Below, in pieces: positions 33,801 to 45,520 of a stretch of DNA of 64,000 bases (the first letter of the stretch is position 1; every line of letters begins with the position of its first letter). The position numbers and the translations under genes are program-made. This DNA is from Linum tenue (lineage: Eukaryota; Streptophyta; Magnoliopsida; Malpighiales; Linaceae). The stretch is taken from positions 50,488,066 to 50,552,065 of the forward strand of contig CAMGYJ010000006.1 of the NCBI GenBank assembly GCA_946122785.1, given 5' to 3'. The notes beneath the pieces were generated by a model. The model saw only the letters and a list, made by a program, of their open reading frames with translations. It did not search any database and was not told the DNA's origin.

Positions 33801-34285
33801 GTGGAATTGGTCGCGGTTTAAAGATTTTCTTCCTAACTCCATTAATCTTCTCATTGCAGGGCTTGATGCGCCAAACGAAGAATTGGGTGAGGATCAGACG
33901 TCATGGGGGATGGAGCAAGATGGGAAGTTTCGGCTAAGATCTGCTTATACCGTAGCGGCGGATTGGTGTAGCAAAGGGGATGAGGATGCGGCCTCAACCA
34001 CTGCAACTCCTACCTGGAAAGCTATTTGGAGATGGGATGGCCCTAACAGAATTCGGCATTTTCTCTGGCTAGCCTTCCTCAACCGATTGATGACGAATTG
34101 CGAGAGGAAAAGGCGAAGGATCAGCGTTCGAGATACTTGCGAGATGTGCAAAGAGGCCCCTGAATCCACAGAACACATTTTGCGCCATTGTGTGTCGGCT
34201 ACCCAGGTATGGCAAGCGCTTGGGTTTTCTGAATCAACTCTAACTATTGGTCTTAAATTGACAGATTGGATGGCAAGGAATCTTA

Positions 34286-35135
34286 GGGGTCGTTTGCTTC
34301 ATGGATTTAAAAATGAGGGTTTTGTAATTTAAAAACCCAAGGATTTATCAAGGATTTGAGGCATCATGGATTTGTAACAATACTTTGTTTGTTGGGATGT
34401 TTTTATCAAGGATTTAAAGGTGTGGGATTTACTACTTGAAGTCAAAAATTACATTACTGCCCTTTTCTATATGTTTGACATGTTTATGATATGTACACAA
34501 AACAAGGACAAAATATCAAAATTACCTTACTGTCATTTTCTATATGTTTGACATGTTTATGATATGTACACAAAACAAGGACAATACATACTAATAAGCA
34601 TAATGTTGTCACATGGACAATAATAATAAACGAGAAAATTCCGTTTTAACTTTTAACGTAACATAATCAATTACCAATTCTTTGTCCTCCTTTTCAAAAG
34701 TGACACATAACAACATATATTAGAATCGGGAGAACAAAGAATTACACGTTCCATGAAAAGGTCAAAGAAAACTAGAACACAAGAAATGATATAAAAAATC
34801 TAACTCATGTTTGCACATTAATTGAACGTTTATATTATTCATTTATTGTTAATTATAATAATAGTTAAATTTGAGGGCAACCTTGGAATATTAAAAGTGC
34901 ATGAGGGTATATGGGTAAAATCTCATCAAGGATTTATGCCATAGTCCAAATCCCACATCAACATGTGGGATTTATAAGTCCGTGGGGTCCACGGATTTGG
35001 ACCATTAAAATCCGTGGGCCCCACGGATTTGTTCTCCAAAAAAGGTGCAAGCAAACAATGGATTGTATCTAAATCCTTGATAGTTGGTTTTTTGGTACCA
35101 AATCCATGTACCAAATCCTTGAAGCAAACGACCCC
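34286..35135. mobile_element. PIF/Harbinger (Tourist-like) MITE, 850 bp, in L1 ORF2
   Basis: The inverted ends GGGGTCGTTTGCTTCA match over at least 16 bases. The 3 bp duplication TTA (34283-34285 and 35136-35138) is the usual target of this superfamily. Removing the element and one TTA rejoins ORF2 homology. It has no transposase. A direct duplication with 73 bp spacing lies inside (34463 and 34536, TTTTCTATATGTTTGACATG). Confidence 0.9.
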
Positions 35136-35625
35136 TTAAGGACTCGAAGACCGGGCTGCTGTTTGGAGTTACAGCGTGGTACCTGTGGAAAAGAAGGAAC
35201 GACTGGATCTTCAACAACAAGCATCAAGATTCCCGCACCCTTGTCCAAAGAATTCAAAGCTGGACCAACACCATTAGAGAAGCTCAAAGCAATGAAAAGG
35301 CCATTCACACTCCGCAACAAAGAAAGACAACGACTGAAGTTGCTTGGATCCCCCCCCCCCCCGTCCCGGCTGGGTTGTTGTCAACTCCGATGGCTCTGTG
35401 AAACACCCGGATTCGCTGGCAGCTGCAGGGGGCCTAGTGCGCGATAGCTCGGGCAAATGTCTAGGTGCGTTCACTTCGAACTTAGGGGCTTGTACAATTA
35501 CCAGGGCAGAGCTGTTGGGTGCTACCCAGGGTCTGCGCCTTGCCTGGAGTTTGGGTTGCCGCAAAGTGGAGCTAAGAATCGACTCGATGGTCACCCTCGA
35601 CATTATAAATTCGCATGAACACTAT

Positions 35626-36909
35626 TAGGGCTGTTAAACGGTCTCCGGTTTTTCGGTCACCCGCAAAACCGAACCGAAAATGTCGGTTAATCGGCTAACC
35701 GATAACCGTTTATCATAATCGGTTGGCGGTGTCGGTTGGGGCTTTGGGGAATTATGGGCAACCGTCGGTTGGCGGTTTATAACCGACGGTGGTGTCGGTG
35801 CACCGTATAAACCGACAACCACCCTCTTTTCTTTTTTGCCTTTCCTGAACCTCTCCCAGTTCCCAACTCTCATCTCCTCCCTCGTTGCCCTGCCATCCTT
35901 ATCCCTCCACTCTCCTCACCCCCTCACATCCAGCCCTCCCTATCCCCAATGTGAGCCTCAACCCTCCCTCTTTCTCAACCCATCATCGCCCTCCATGGCA
36001 TCTCCTAGTTCAAAACCAGACATGCAATCAACGAGAACGTTAAATCAAAATTCTCCTTGCTGTCCAGAATTGACGCCGCCGCCGCTTCCTTTCTTTGCCG
36101 TCGGCCGGTCTCGATTCGCGCGACCATCATACCTCTCCCTCTCCGAACTCGCCGCCTCACCGTTAGCTTCCTTACCCAGTTCCGTTCTTCGCCTGCCACC
36201 ACCAATGTCCAAACCACCCCATCCTAAACTCGTCGCCCACCGTTCTGCATCTTTGCCACCACTACAAAGGAATCGTCGATGTCCACAGCTTCAATCCGCT
36301 GCGCGTAGGTCCAATCGCTCGATCCGAGTCCAAGGTCGCGAATCCCGCCATCGGAAAAGAGAAAGTTCTGATTGATTGCCTCCCTCGTCGTGAATGGCGT
36401 CGCTTTGCCTTGCATGTTCTACGCGGCGCCGACAGATTCAGATCTGGATCTGCCTGATGCATCTTCCTCCGACAGTCTTTCTCTGTCAAGATTTGGCAGC
36501 GGAAGGATTTGGGCATTTGGAAGTTGTGCATGTGGTGATTTTTTGTTTTGATTTGGTGAGGGGAGAGGATAGTAGAGAGGTAGAGATTGGAATTTGTCAA
36601 TGGAATTGGAGAGGGTAGAGAGAGAATTGACTTTTGGAGAAAGGGCAAGGTAGCAGGAACGGAGAAGGATCGAGAATGGGGCTTGGGGTGGGTAAAATTA
36701 ATATTTTTTTTTCTTGTTCTTCTTTTCTTTTTCATTTATTGCGGTTAAATGTTAACCGTTAAACCGAACCGACCCTCTCGGTTGGCGGTTGCGGTTAACC
36801 GAGTGAACAATCGGTTGCGGTTGCGGTTGGCTGTTCCGACCCCTTATCGGTGTCAGCTAACCGCTCGGTCGGTTCGGTTAAACCGCAACCGAACCGATTA
36901 TCACCCCTA
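35626..36909. mobile_element. non-autonomous hAT element, 1.28 kb, in L1 RNase H
   Basis: Exact 8 bp duplication AACACTAT (35618-35625 and 36910-36917). The ends read TAGGGCTGTTAAAC and TAGGGGTGATAATC. The subterminal regions repeat CGGTTAACCG/ACCGAACCG motifs, and the interior is GC-rich with Pro/Ser/Arg-type frames on both strands but no recognised domain. Its excision would rejoin the RNase H frame. Confidence 0.92.
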
Positions 36910-37198
36910 AACACTATGAAGGCCGCTACCACAATCTTTGGAGGCAATTCCAGAGCCTCTTTCATCAAGATTGGGAGGTTCTTATCTCTCATACTTTCAG
37001 AGAAGGAAACAAAGCTGCTGATTTTTTGGCTAATAGAGGCCATTCTCTTGGTCTATGATTTCATGATGTTGAGCTTAATGACCCAGGGCTTAATTTTTGG
37101 CTCTTGTATGACTCTTTGGGCATTGCCCAATCTCGTTTAGTTTAATGTGTCAGGCAGGGGCGTCCTTTTAGCGTCCCATTTTTCTATAAAAAAAAAAA

Positions 37199-38832
37199 CA
37201 TGTCATTCAAACGAAATGTTTCTATTGACTTAGGCAAGTATTAGCATCATGCTAAAAATAATATTAGCACCCTAACCAATTTCCTTGATTCCCCACTGTT
37301 AAAATCAACTTTTGTTTTTTCAAAATTCCTAATGATGGATGTCTACCCTGATCATGTTATTAATGGTCCACTACTAATCGGTTGACCAAAAAGAAAACAA
37401 AGCATGGGTAAAACGGATTTCAACTTCTACTTTAACAAACAAAAACAAAAAGATACTGAAAAATGAAAACGATAAACATAAAAATACTCAGCTCTTTTTG
37501 TCCAACAAGCAAACGATTCTTTAGACTGATCTCTCTTTAAGTCCATTCCATCAACATAGTCGTCAAGTTCTAAACTAGCCATAGATGCGTTGGTGGTGTA
37601 CGTCTGGCAGCTTCACTATGTCAAATTGGGGTATAATGCAAAACAATGTTATAAACTATTCCGGGTCTCTATCAATAATAAACATTGTTTTAAGAGGTTT
37701 CGTGTTCCAATCCTAGTTACAACGACCTCTAATATATATTTTTTGTTGATAAATTATGGTTTATTAATAATGAAAATGAAAAAAGTACATGGCAGGGTTA
37801 GCCTGAGGTTATCCAATTTGCCTTTCAGGGGAGCGGATCAGGTTTATAACCTAGTGGTCAACAACCCCTTTATAATCTGCCATATCGGCGTCACATCATC
37901 ATATATGAAAGACCCTTAACCACCATTTTTCCTATAAATTTTAACGGGTTATACTCTTTCGTTTTAAACCGTAATTTAAAAAAATTGCACAGATAAATCA
38001 TAAAAATTGTGATATTAAAAATGATACACTTTGATATATTTTTGGGGAAAAAAATGAGACATTTAGTACCAGTATATACCATGGTGATACTGCTTGGTAT
38101 TACCAATGCAGTTAAAAGCGCGATTCTACCTAAAAGCGGAAAAGGGGTAAAATCGTAAAACGTATCAAAACGTAAAAACGTAAGTTTTTTACGCATAGTG
38201 TAAAATGACTAAAAATCTGTTAAGTACGACATATACTATGTAAAATATTAGTGCACAGAATTTAGATAAGTTAATAAATACCTGCAATTCATTTCTAAAG
38301 TAGAACAACTCATAGCATCTTAACAATAAGTTCATAAACATAGATATTAACAATAAGTCACCGCCCCCTCTATGCTAATGAATTTGGGAACTCTTCAACT
38401 AGATTACTCTATTGAAGCTGAGAATGCATCCAAGACCTGCTATGTATCTTTTAATATCAAATATATCATATTGTTGGTGATTTACCTTTAAAATATACTT
38501 TTTATAATTAATTTCATGAAAAGAATACAAATTTAGTGAACTAAAAGCGTAAAAACGTAATGCATTTTGGTGAGCTAGAAGCGTATAAGCGTAAAAACGA
38601 CATGTGTTTTGAATAGTTAATTCTTCCTTTGCTCAAAATATAGCAAAAATGGGTATTATTGTGTATATCATAATTAATGCATTCTTCTTATGCAAATTTT
38701 TTAAATTCCTAGTTAAAACAAATGATATAGGATTCGATTAAAAAAAGAAGAATAGGAAAATAACATTCTCTCTTCTAAGATCCGTGTCAGACTCCTAGTG
38801 CAAAAAGGGGTGTGCATTTACCAATTTGTTTT
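37199..38832. other. no gene; AT-rich repeats
   Basis: Right flank of the L1 element. A phrase with TATTAGCATCATGCTAA near 37229 resembles the fold-back near 27790. At about 38105-38185 and 38545-38605 the motif GCGTAAAAACGTAA recurs with variants on one strand, suggesting subterminal repeats of an undefined element. A possible tRNA-like B box (TGTTCCAATCC) near 37705 is weak. No reading frame is supported. Confidence 0.35.
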
Positions 38833-38841
38833 TTTTTAATT

Positions 38842-39183
38842 GAATAATGTCTATTTTTTATCCAAACCTTTTTCAGATTCTTTTATATTATCCAAACCCA
38901 TCAAAATACTAAGAATTAACCAAATGTTAACTTCTAATCAGCAATTTTGTTAATAATTTTGACTTGGCAACATGATACTGACTTGGAAGAGACACACGAA
39001 GGTCAACATTCCAAAATTTTAGTATTTTAACTAAGAAAAGAGTTACAAAATTATTAACGATAGCGTAAAAATGGCTAATATTTTGATGCATTACGAAAGA
39101 TTTGGCTAATTGATAGCATTTTAATAGGTTTGGATAATATAAAAGAATCTGAAAAATGTTTAGATAAAAAATAGACATTACCA
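38842..39183. mobile_element. MULE-type MITE, 342 bp
   Basis: Inverted repeats of about 70 bp: from TAATGTCTATTTTTTATC on the left (near 38846) to the reverse of the same at 39113-39183, with few differences. The 9 bp TTTTTAATT occurs on both sides (38833-38841 and 39184-39192). No coding capacity. Confidence 0.7.
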
Positions 39184-41144
39184 TTTTTAATTCATTTTAG
39201 CCAGTAGATTGTAAATGTGTTGGATGGCAGATGATGGGGTTTTGTACCCTATTTTTTCTCATAACAATTCAAGGCATGTATTATTCATGAATAAATAATA
39301 AAAGTGATATTTATAAATATGCTTCGTGGATGTTTCAGAATCTCTAATTTCAAGTTTTAAATAATATCTTTCAAATTTACTGATGCTCTAACATGTTGGG
39401 GTGATTAACTAAATGTCTCATCAATCCGATTTTGATTTGAGGTGACAGATCAAATTTCTTTGGATAAATTTTCTATTGAAATTAATGTAAGGACTTCACT
39501 CATACTCCTATCGCTGCTCGCATTTACAATGGAAATGGAGGCCAACGGGTTCTATGAACATTATGGATCTGAATAAAGAAACTTTTATGATGACCTTTAG
39601 CAATCACTACAAAAAAAGGGAGCTATACCAAGGGTTTTATTGGCCTGTAGCAGGGGTTTTAACCCCTGCTATAAATTGTAGCAAGGGTTTGTACAACCCC
39701 TGGATCAACCCTCACCTATGCTGCCCCTGCTATGGATAGCAAGGGTTTTGAGAAACCCACGGTGGAAGTTCCATCCAGGGGTTTTAGCAGGGGTTAAAAC
39801 CGTAGCTACTCATAGCAAGGGGCAGAACCCCTGCTACATGACAGTTTAAAATCCAACAAGGAAATGTTCCTACCAAGGGTTCTAACCCCTGCTACATGCG
39901 TTGTTAAATTAGCTACGGTCGGAACCCTTGCTAGTGAATGTTATAGCTTCATTTGAATTACATTTATTCCAAGGGTTTAAACCCCTGCTAAATTGGTGGC
40001 TAATATAAAAAAAATTGTGACGAAATCTAACCGTCCCTAAAGAGAATGCAAAGCTGTCACTAAAAATAAATTCAAAGCTGTCACTAAATAGGACCACCAA
40101 AGCTGGTGGTTATAACTTGGTTGCAAATACTATAGTCACTACAAATAAACTCAGAACCTAATATACAATAGTGACCAAATTCATACCGTCTTTCACTAAT
40201 CCGTACCATACATACCATACAAAACCGTCAATATTCCATAATCCGTACCATGATTCATCATTTACCTAAACATTCCATGTACCATAATATAATCCCTACT
40301 AACATCATTGGCAATCCATAAAACATAACAACCTACTAGAATATTACTCAAAAGTACCTACATGATTCAACATCCTTCATCTAAGAGCTTCATCTAAGAG
40401 CATCACGGCATCAAGAAGCTCGAGAACCCAAAGATGGGGCAGTACTGGCACCCTGAAGAAAAGGAAAAGAATTATCAAACATTTACCTCTAACAAAATTG
40501 CTATAAGAGATTAAGAAACTGAAGCTGCAAAAATGCAGAGACAACACTTGAAAATGATACCGACAAGCTAGCACAACTATTATTATTAAAAAGCAGAGAC
40601 AACCGAGGCTAGCAAAACATAAAAGCCCAATATCTCTAAGCAAGAAAAATCCCTCGAAGAAGAACATAAAATGTAACTACTATACTAGTCAATCAACTCA
40701 AATACCATCATCCTCTACAATATATAATATAAAAAAACTCCATTCCTCTGCAAACCATCATAAACGTTAATGGAACAAAAAATCCATAAGCAGTATGCTC
40801 TGCCTCATTACAGTAAAGTAAAACATAAGATTCTACAAAAAAAAAAACAAAAGCTGGCCATCATTAAGCTTTTTTCACCACGGATGATCCATAATTTATA
40901 ACGAAATATGGATCTGAACTAATGGCCAAACATTAGAGCACAGGAGCGGAGGACGATGAATTGCAGTCAAGTGCTAGGAGCTGTCACGCCTAGATTAGAG
41001 GAAGCAACAATTGACTATTTCAAATTTAGAACGATTCGATGGCATGAACAGAACAAGGACCACACCAAAGACACATCGGAACTGGCAGATTTGTCATTTC
41101 AAGCATCTTCCATTCAATTTTGCCCAGGCAACACCAAAACTACC

Positions 41145-42564
41145 TCAAACAAGAGAAGAGGAAGGGAGAGAAATTACCGGATTGTTTTCAGCATCTTCCA
41201 TCCAATTTTGCCCAGGAAATTGCTTACTGATGAACTTTGCCATGACCTCCATTTTTTTCTTCACCTCACTTAACTCTCCTTTCAAAGTTGGTACATCTTC
41301 ACAAATAAGAAGGGCATTTAGTTGCTTTATGGCCATTTTATTCAACATTATTAAAGTTTCAGCACTCAGACGCCAAATAGAAAGCCCACAAATAAAGCAA
41401 TTGTAAGTGAAAATCATTTGATGAAATTTTTTTATCGTCAACTCTAACAAATATACAAAGCTCTAGAAATCAAGTCATCATTGCACAGGGGCGTTGATGA
41501 AAATGTCATGTTTGACGTCAATCCGCAGCATCCATTTTTTCAAGCAACTTAAGAGTTAAGACCCGCATCAATGATTTAAATGATGACATCTGATATATAT
41601 TCTAAAGTCACTATCATATTGAACAACTTCAGTTTACCATTTTACCTGTTCATCACCGAGTTAGCGGTGTGCAAGATATCTGGAATAAGGTTTACTGCAC
41701 TTCTTTTCTGCACAAATAAGATTTTTACTATTATATATCTGCTCTAACTCTGAACTGGCAACATCACTGAACTGGCAACATCACTAGCAAAAGGACAAGA
41801 CCTAGGAATAACAGAAGAACAACCCTACAGAAAAATTGCAGCAGCAGAATCATAGGAATAAAAGAAGAACAACCCTGTAGAAAAATTGCGGCAGCAAAAT
41901 ACTAGAACAAATGCACCAGAACTGGTACTTTTAGTCACCCCAATTCATGGAAGCATAAACAAACAGCAGGGGTTCGAATTTCAACAGAATCCACCTTTCT
42001 AAACATACAGGGTAGCGGAACTTTGACTACACAAAGAAAGACCAAGAAATATAAGTATATAGTGAATAAACCAAAGGAAACAGCAGTGGTATTAAACTGT
42101 GGATACAACAGTGGTTTTACCTTGGTAAGGCTTAGTATCTGTCTTTTAAATGGTTTGAACTCCTTTCTTTTCCAATTCTCAATCGACAGTGGAGTCAAGG
42201 TGTTGTTTTTCGCAATTGTCCCAAGAAAGGATGACAGCAAGCATGACTCTTCCCCACAAGGAACTCCAAATTCGTCAACCTCCACATCGATCCTTTCACT
42301 TGCATCCATATTCCAGATATCTTGCACTCTTGTCTTCCCTCGTTTATTACCGTTTGCAACATTTTCTCCTAGCATCAAATATACTTGTAAGTAATTTTCC
42401 AAACATTTATATTAGATAATATGACTAAAATACCAGGAATATACCAATGTTGTCAGCAGTTCTTCCTCACGTTGGGAGAATGAGTGTCCTTGCTGCATAC
42501 GTTCTTGAACGTTAGATTCAGTAACGATTCTCACATTTCTCAAATTTCTTGAACTCGAAACCAT
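41145..42564 (-). pseudogene. TnpA-like gene of CACTA 2
   Basis: Likely exons on the minus strand: 42564-42445 (40 codons from MVSSSRNLRN to EELLTTL, donor GTATAT, preceded by CTACAG); a central exon near 42372-42121 with the Transposase_24-type block KTRVQDIWNM ... GVPCGEESCLLSSFLGTIAK, ending at donor AAG|GTAAAA; and a piece at about 41400-41160 with LNKMAIKQLNALL and a coiled-coil tail SEVKKKMEVMAKFISKQF. The domain binds subterminal repeats in En/Spm. The splice phase between the first and second exons does not fit cleanly, so the gene may be broken. The final exon segment (CATCTTCCATYCAATTTTGC) is duplicated at about 41104 and 41191. Confidence 0.6.
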
Positions 42565-43398
42565 CTGTAGTACACGATAAATATGGTATTCATAAGCAAA
42601 CGATAAAAAAATCAAACCAAACAAAAGAAAAAAACACAATCAAATCAAACCATATATAGGAAAAGCTAATGGAACATGTTCAGAAAGCTCGAGTGATGAC
42701 CATAAAAATCCACCATTATCAGTAGGAAACAAAATCAACTGAAGATTAGGATGCTAAAAGAAGCAATGCACAAGGAAAGATGAATCCTAGGTACATCTTT
42801 CATTTAGTAGCTAAGTCAAATAGAGCAGCGATGTGGGATAAACAAAATTACTAGAGAAGCTCAATAGAATTCTGATAACCCAGCAACAAGCAGCCATACT
42901 CGCCATTTCAACTGCAGCTTTCACAATATCCAAAACCTGACAAATGGCCCTAACTTAACCTACACAAGTACCCAACCCGACTCTCCTGCTCAATGGTGTA
43001 ATGGTAAGAAATGACATACAGGCTTACACAATCTCAACCATATGATCAAGAATCGAACAGCTACTATGGAACACGGAAAGCAACCGCGTCCTCTCCAATC
43101 CATTTCCCTAGCATCCCATGCAGACTTGACACACCCCTCGGGTACACACACACGCACAGATCGATCATGTCAATCCCAGTGCACTTGACACAAAAGTGCC
43201 ATGCGCAACACCTCCAACCTAAACCCCAAATCACCATATCAAACGAGTCTGTACTACAGTCTGTGTACTTAGACTCCTAACTTTCCAAAAACCATAGACG
43301 TTGTCACTAATTAATTCGATTCGAGAGATAACCTTATAGCCAGAACGGGAAAAAATGAGAGGATGGAAGAGATCGGGCGCCGCACGGAGTGTAGAGAG

Positions 43399-43612
43399 GT
43401 CGGAGAGATCTGGCGCTACGCGGAGAGAACGAGACGTCGGAGAGATCTGGCACCGCGCGGAGAGAACGAGACGTCGGGGAGATCTGGCGTCGCGCGGAGA
43501 GAACAAGATGCCGGAGAGATCGGCGCCAGAGAACGAGATGTCGGAGACTAGCGCCGCGCAGAGAGAACGAGATGTCGGAGACTGGCGCCGCGCCGAGAAT
43601 CACAGCTCGGAG
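43399..43612. repeat. 37 bp GC-rich minisatellite in CACTA 2
   Basis: About six units on a 37 bp period, each like GTCGGAGAGATCTGGCG followed by CTACGCGGAGAGAACGAGAC. The first three are full length; later ones have small deletions. It lies upstream of the TnpA-like gene in its transcription direction. Confidence 0.9.
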
Positions 43613-45520
43613 GAACGAGGGACCAGAGAATCCTCGAATGTATTTTGATTTTGAATTCGTTCACTGAGGAAACCGAACTCTTAATTGAACTCAAATCGGA
43701 GAGAAGAAAGTAGAAATGGAGTGGCGGCGGGCAGATCCGGCGACAATGCCGAGCTGGGAGTCGGACTCAAAAGAAAAAAAACGACGGTGGGCAGATCTAA
43801 GATTTTTTTTTTTAGAAAGGGATTTTTCTATCGTGAACGAATGGGGGTTGGTATTGAAAGAGAGTTGCTCTATAGCAGGGGTTCTAAAACCCTTGGTATA
43901 AACTCCCAGTATAATGAGTTTGTAAAATATTACCAGGGGTTAATCAAACCCTTGCTACATAACCCTTGGTATAGCTCCCTTTTTTTGTAGTGAATGATCA
44001 ATATTACCTTAGCGTTCTGATGGGGTCCCGGGATGATTTTGGACCACTATTTGATCATTCACCAATGGTCGCCATCCTTTTGGCCCTCCGACAACCTCCA
44101 TAAATGGTGGTGGCTTGGGTGCAACTCTCTGAATTTCCAGTTCACTTCTATCACATGGAAGTTCTTTTGTCTCTTGGAAACCTTATTGGTAGGATGATAA
44201 AACTAGATTACCACACCGAGCATGCTCAGAGGGGGAACTTCGCAAGGATTTGGCTTGATGGCTTCTAGCATAAAGTTGTTTATGAGAACCTCCCGCAAAT
44301 ATGCTTTGAGTGTGGGATAATTAGCCACACATAAATCGGTGGTGGCTTGGGTGCAGCTCCTCGCAAATATGCTTTGAGGTGATAAATCAAGGAGGCAGCT
44401 TAGCAAATGTCGGCAGTCAATACTCTGTTGGAACCTCCCACTCGCTATGGACCATGGATGTGCACAAATTCAAGAAAAACAATATGAAGCCCTTTGTCGA
44501 TCAAGGCATAATTAGGGAATTATGTTTCAAAAGGCGGAGATCAAGGGTGTAAATCCTCCTAAGAATGGAAACAGAGGAAGACTACAGGAGGAAAGAAGTA
44601 CCATCGCAGGGGAGAAATGGGAAGGAAGATAAAAAGGGCGATTATGCTTAGCAATAATGCAGACAACAAAAGTAAGTGTGCAATGACTGATCATAATCAT
44701 AGGTCGGCCTCCAAAAAATTTAATTTTGCAGAATGGAGAGCAGTTGAGCCCTAAATAGGGAGCTTGACCAACAACTCTCCCCCGACCCAGTTGGTGTTTA
44801 GTAGTAAACTCAGCTCCTCGACACATCTAAGCCTATTGATGCCCCCCTCTTTTCCAACATCAGAAGGAAAATGTCGACCCCAACCTCCAGTCGTTTCATC
44901 CTCATCTTCTATTCGTGCACACTACCACAAAAAATCCAAAGTAAGAAGTCAATGACACATGATAAGAGAAAGGTGTCCCCCTCAAGCATTAAAATAAACA
45001 CATGAACGTCGACTCCGTGAAAAGAGAGATTCTCCAACGAGATAAGATCCCTAGAGACTCCCTTACCTTAAAAGACATGGAAGCTGCTCTAGTTTTGGTA
45101 GAAACAAGGATTCTAAGACCTATAATAAGCCAAGTTGTCCTCCTTGTAGACGAGACAATGGTCACCGAGGAACAATCATTGGTTGGATACCCCTACTAAT
45201 GCGCTCTAAGCTGCCTGTTACTGTTGTGGATCCTTGTATCCTTGTAGATTTTCCTTTTGGTTTTTATTCCATATTTCCCTTTCCTTTTACTTATGGTTTT
45301 CTACAATCAAAATTTTAAACTCCTCTCGTGGAATGTCTGCTAGGCAAGGATCAAACACTTAAGATGAGCTCTCACGATGCTTTTGCATACTCATAAGTCG
45401 GATTTATTATTTATCTTTGAAACCCAAATTAGTGAAAATCAAGCTAGTGACATCTGTGATAAGCTTAGGTTTGTAGAAGTTATCAGTATGGATGAAGATA
45501 GACGGATGGGTTTGCATCTG

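Larger units (their letters stand above)
30904..37145 (+). pseudogene. L1 ORF2: endonuclease, reverse transcriptase, RNase H
   Basis: Starts MIKLFSWNCRGAKNP, the endonuclease/exonuclease/phosphatase fold, with LLAGDFNSI and SDHRPI further on. Two compensating shifts near 31058 and 31105 flank a stop at 31081. The frame from 31168 is then open for 1054 codons: RT core GKDGFHAVFYQKCW, NMVLKIDLAKAYDRV, SRGLRQGCPLSPYLF and the catalytic LFFADDLVLF at about 32930, then a zf-RVT cysteine region (CEMCKEAPESTEHILRHC). At 34285 a PIF/Harbinger MITE interrupts. From 35139 the frame resumes (GLLFGVTAWYLWKRRNDW). A C13 run at 35350-35362 shifts it into RNase H (GWVVVNSDGS, RAELLGATQGL). A hAT element splits RNase H at 35625. 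The end (REGNKAADFLANRGHS) carries one TGA before the final TAA. Confidence 0.92.
29018..37198 (+). mobile_element. L1-type LINE, near full length, with nested insertions
   Basis: ORF1 (29074-30865) and ORF2 (30904-37145) are followed by a short 3' UTR and an A run at 37188-37198. Two DNA elements sit inside ORF2 and a hAT element sits just upstream. The true 5' end is probably left of that hAT. ACATGTCAT at 27442-27450 matches the nine bases starting with the last A before the end of the run (ACATGTCAT at 37198-37206), so the 5' end may lie near 27451. Nonsense codons and frameshifts mean the copy is dead, but the coding homology is very complete. Confidence 0.85.
39605..43992 (-). mobile_element. 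CACTA element 2, 4.39 kb
   Basis: 30 bp inverted ends CACTACAAAAAAAGGGAGC and on to CTATACCAAGGG are nearly perfect, with an exact 3 bp duplication AAT (39602-39604 and 43993-43995). Subterminal regions are packed with AGCAGGGGTT/AACCCCTGCT motifs (39640-39990 and 43870-43980). The only coding traces are TnpA-like and on the minus strand. No TnpD transposase is present, so it is non-autonomous. It is inserted in an L1 ORF1 copy. Confidence 0.93.
39490..45520 (+). pseudogene. second L1 copy, decayed, interrupted by CACTA 2
   Basis: Left of the CACTA element, 39490-39604 reads as an ORF1 segment, QWKWRPTG, MDLNKETFMMTFSN. Right of it, from 43996, the same domain continues in shifted frames: LDHYLIIHQWSPSF, VQLSEFPVHFYHMEVL, LGNLIGR, YENLPQICFECG. 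An ORF2 start is seen at about 45328 (FKLLSWNV) with SDLLFIFETQISENQAS. Homology ends near 45520. Many stops and shifts. It parallels the better L1 copy at 29-37 kb but is older. Confidence 0.8.

Noticed and set aside
35836..36735. Long overlapping frames (179 and 157 codons) in the hAT element at 35.6-36.9 kb
   Set aside because: Compositional frames rich in Ser/Pro/Arg on both strands without a recognisable domain; retained only as possible captured sequence.
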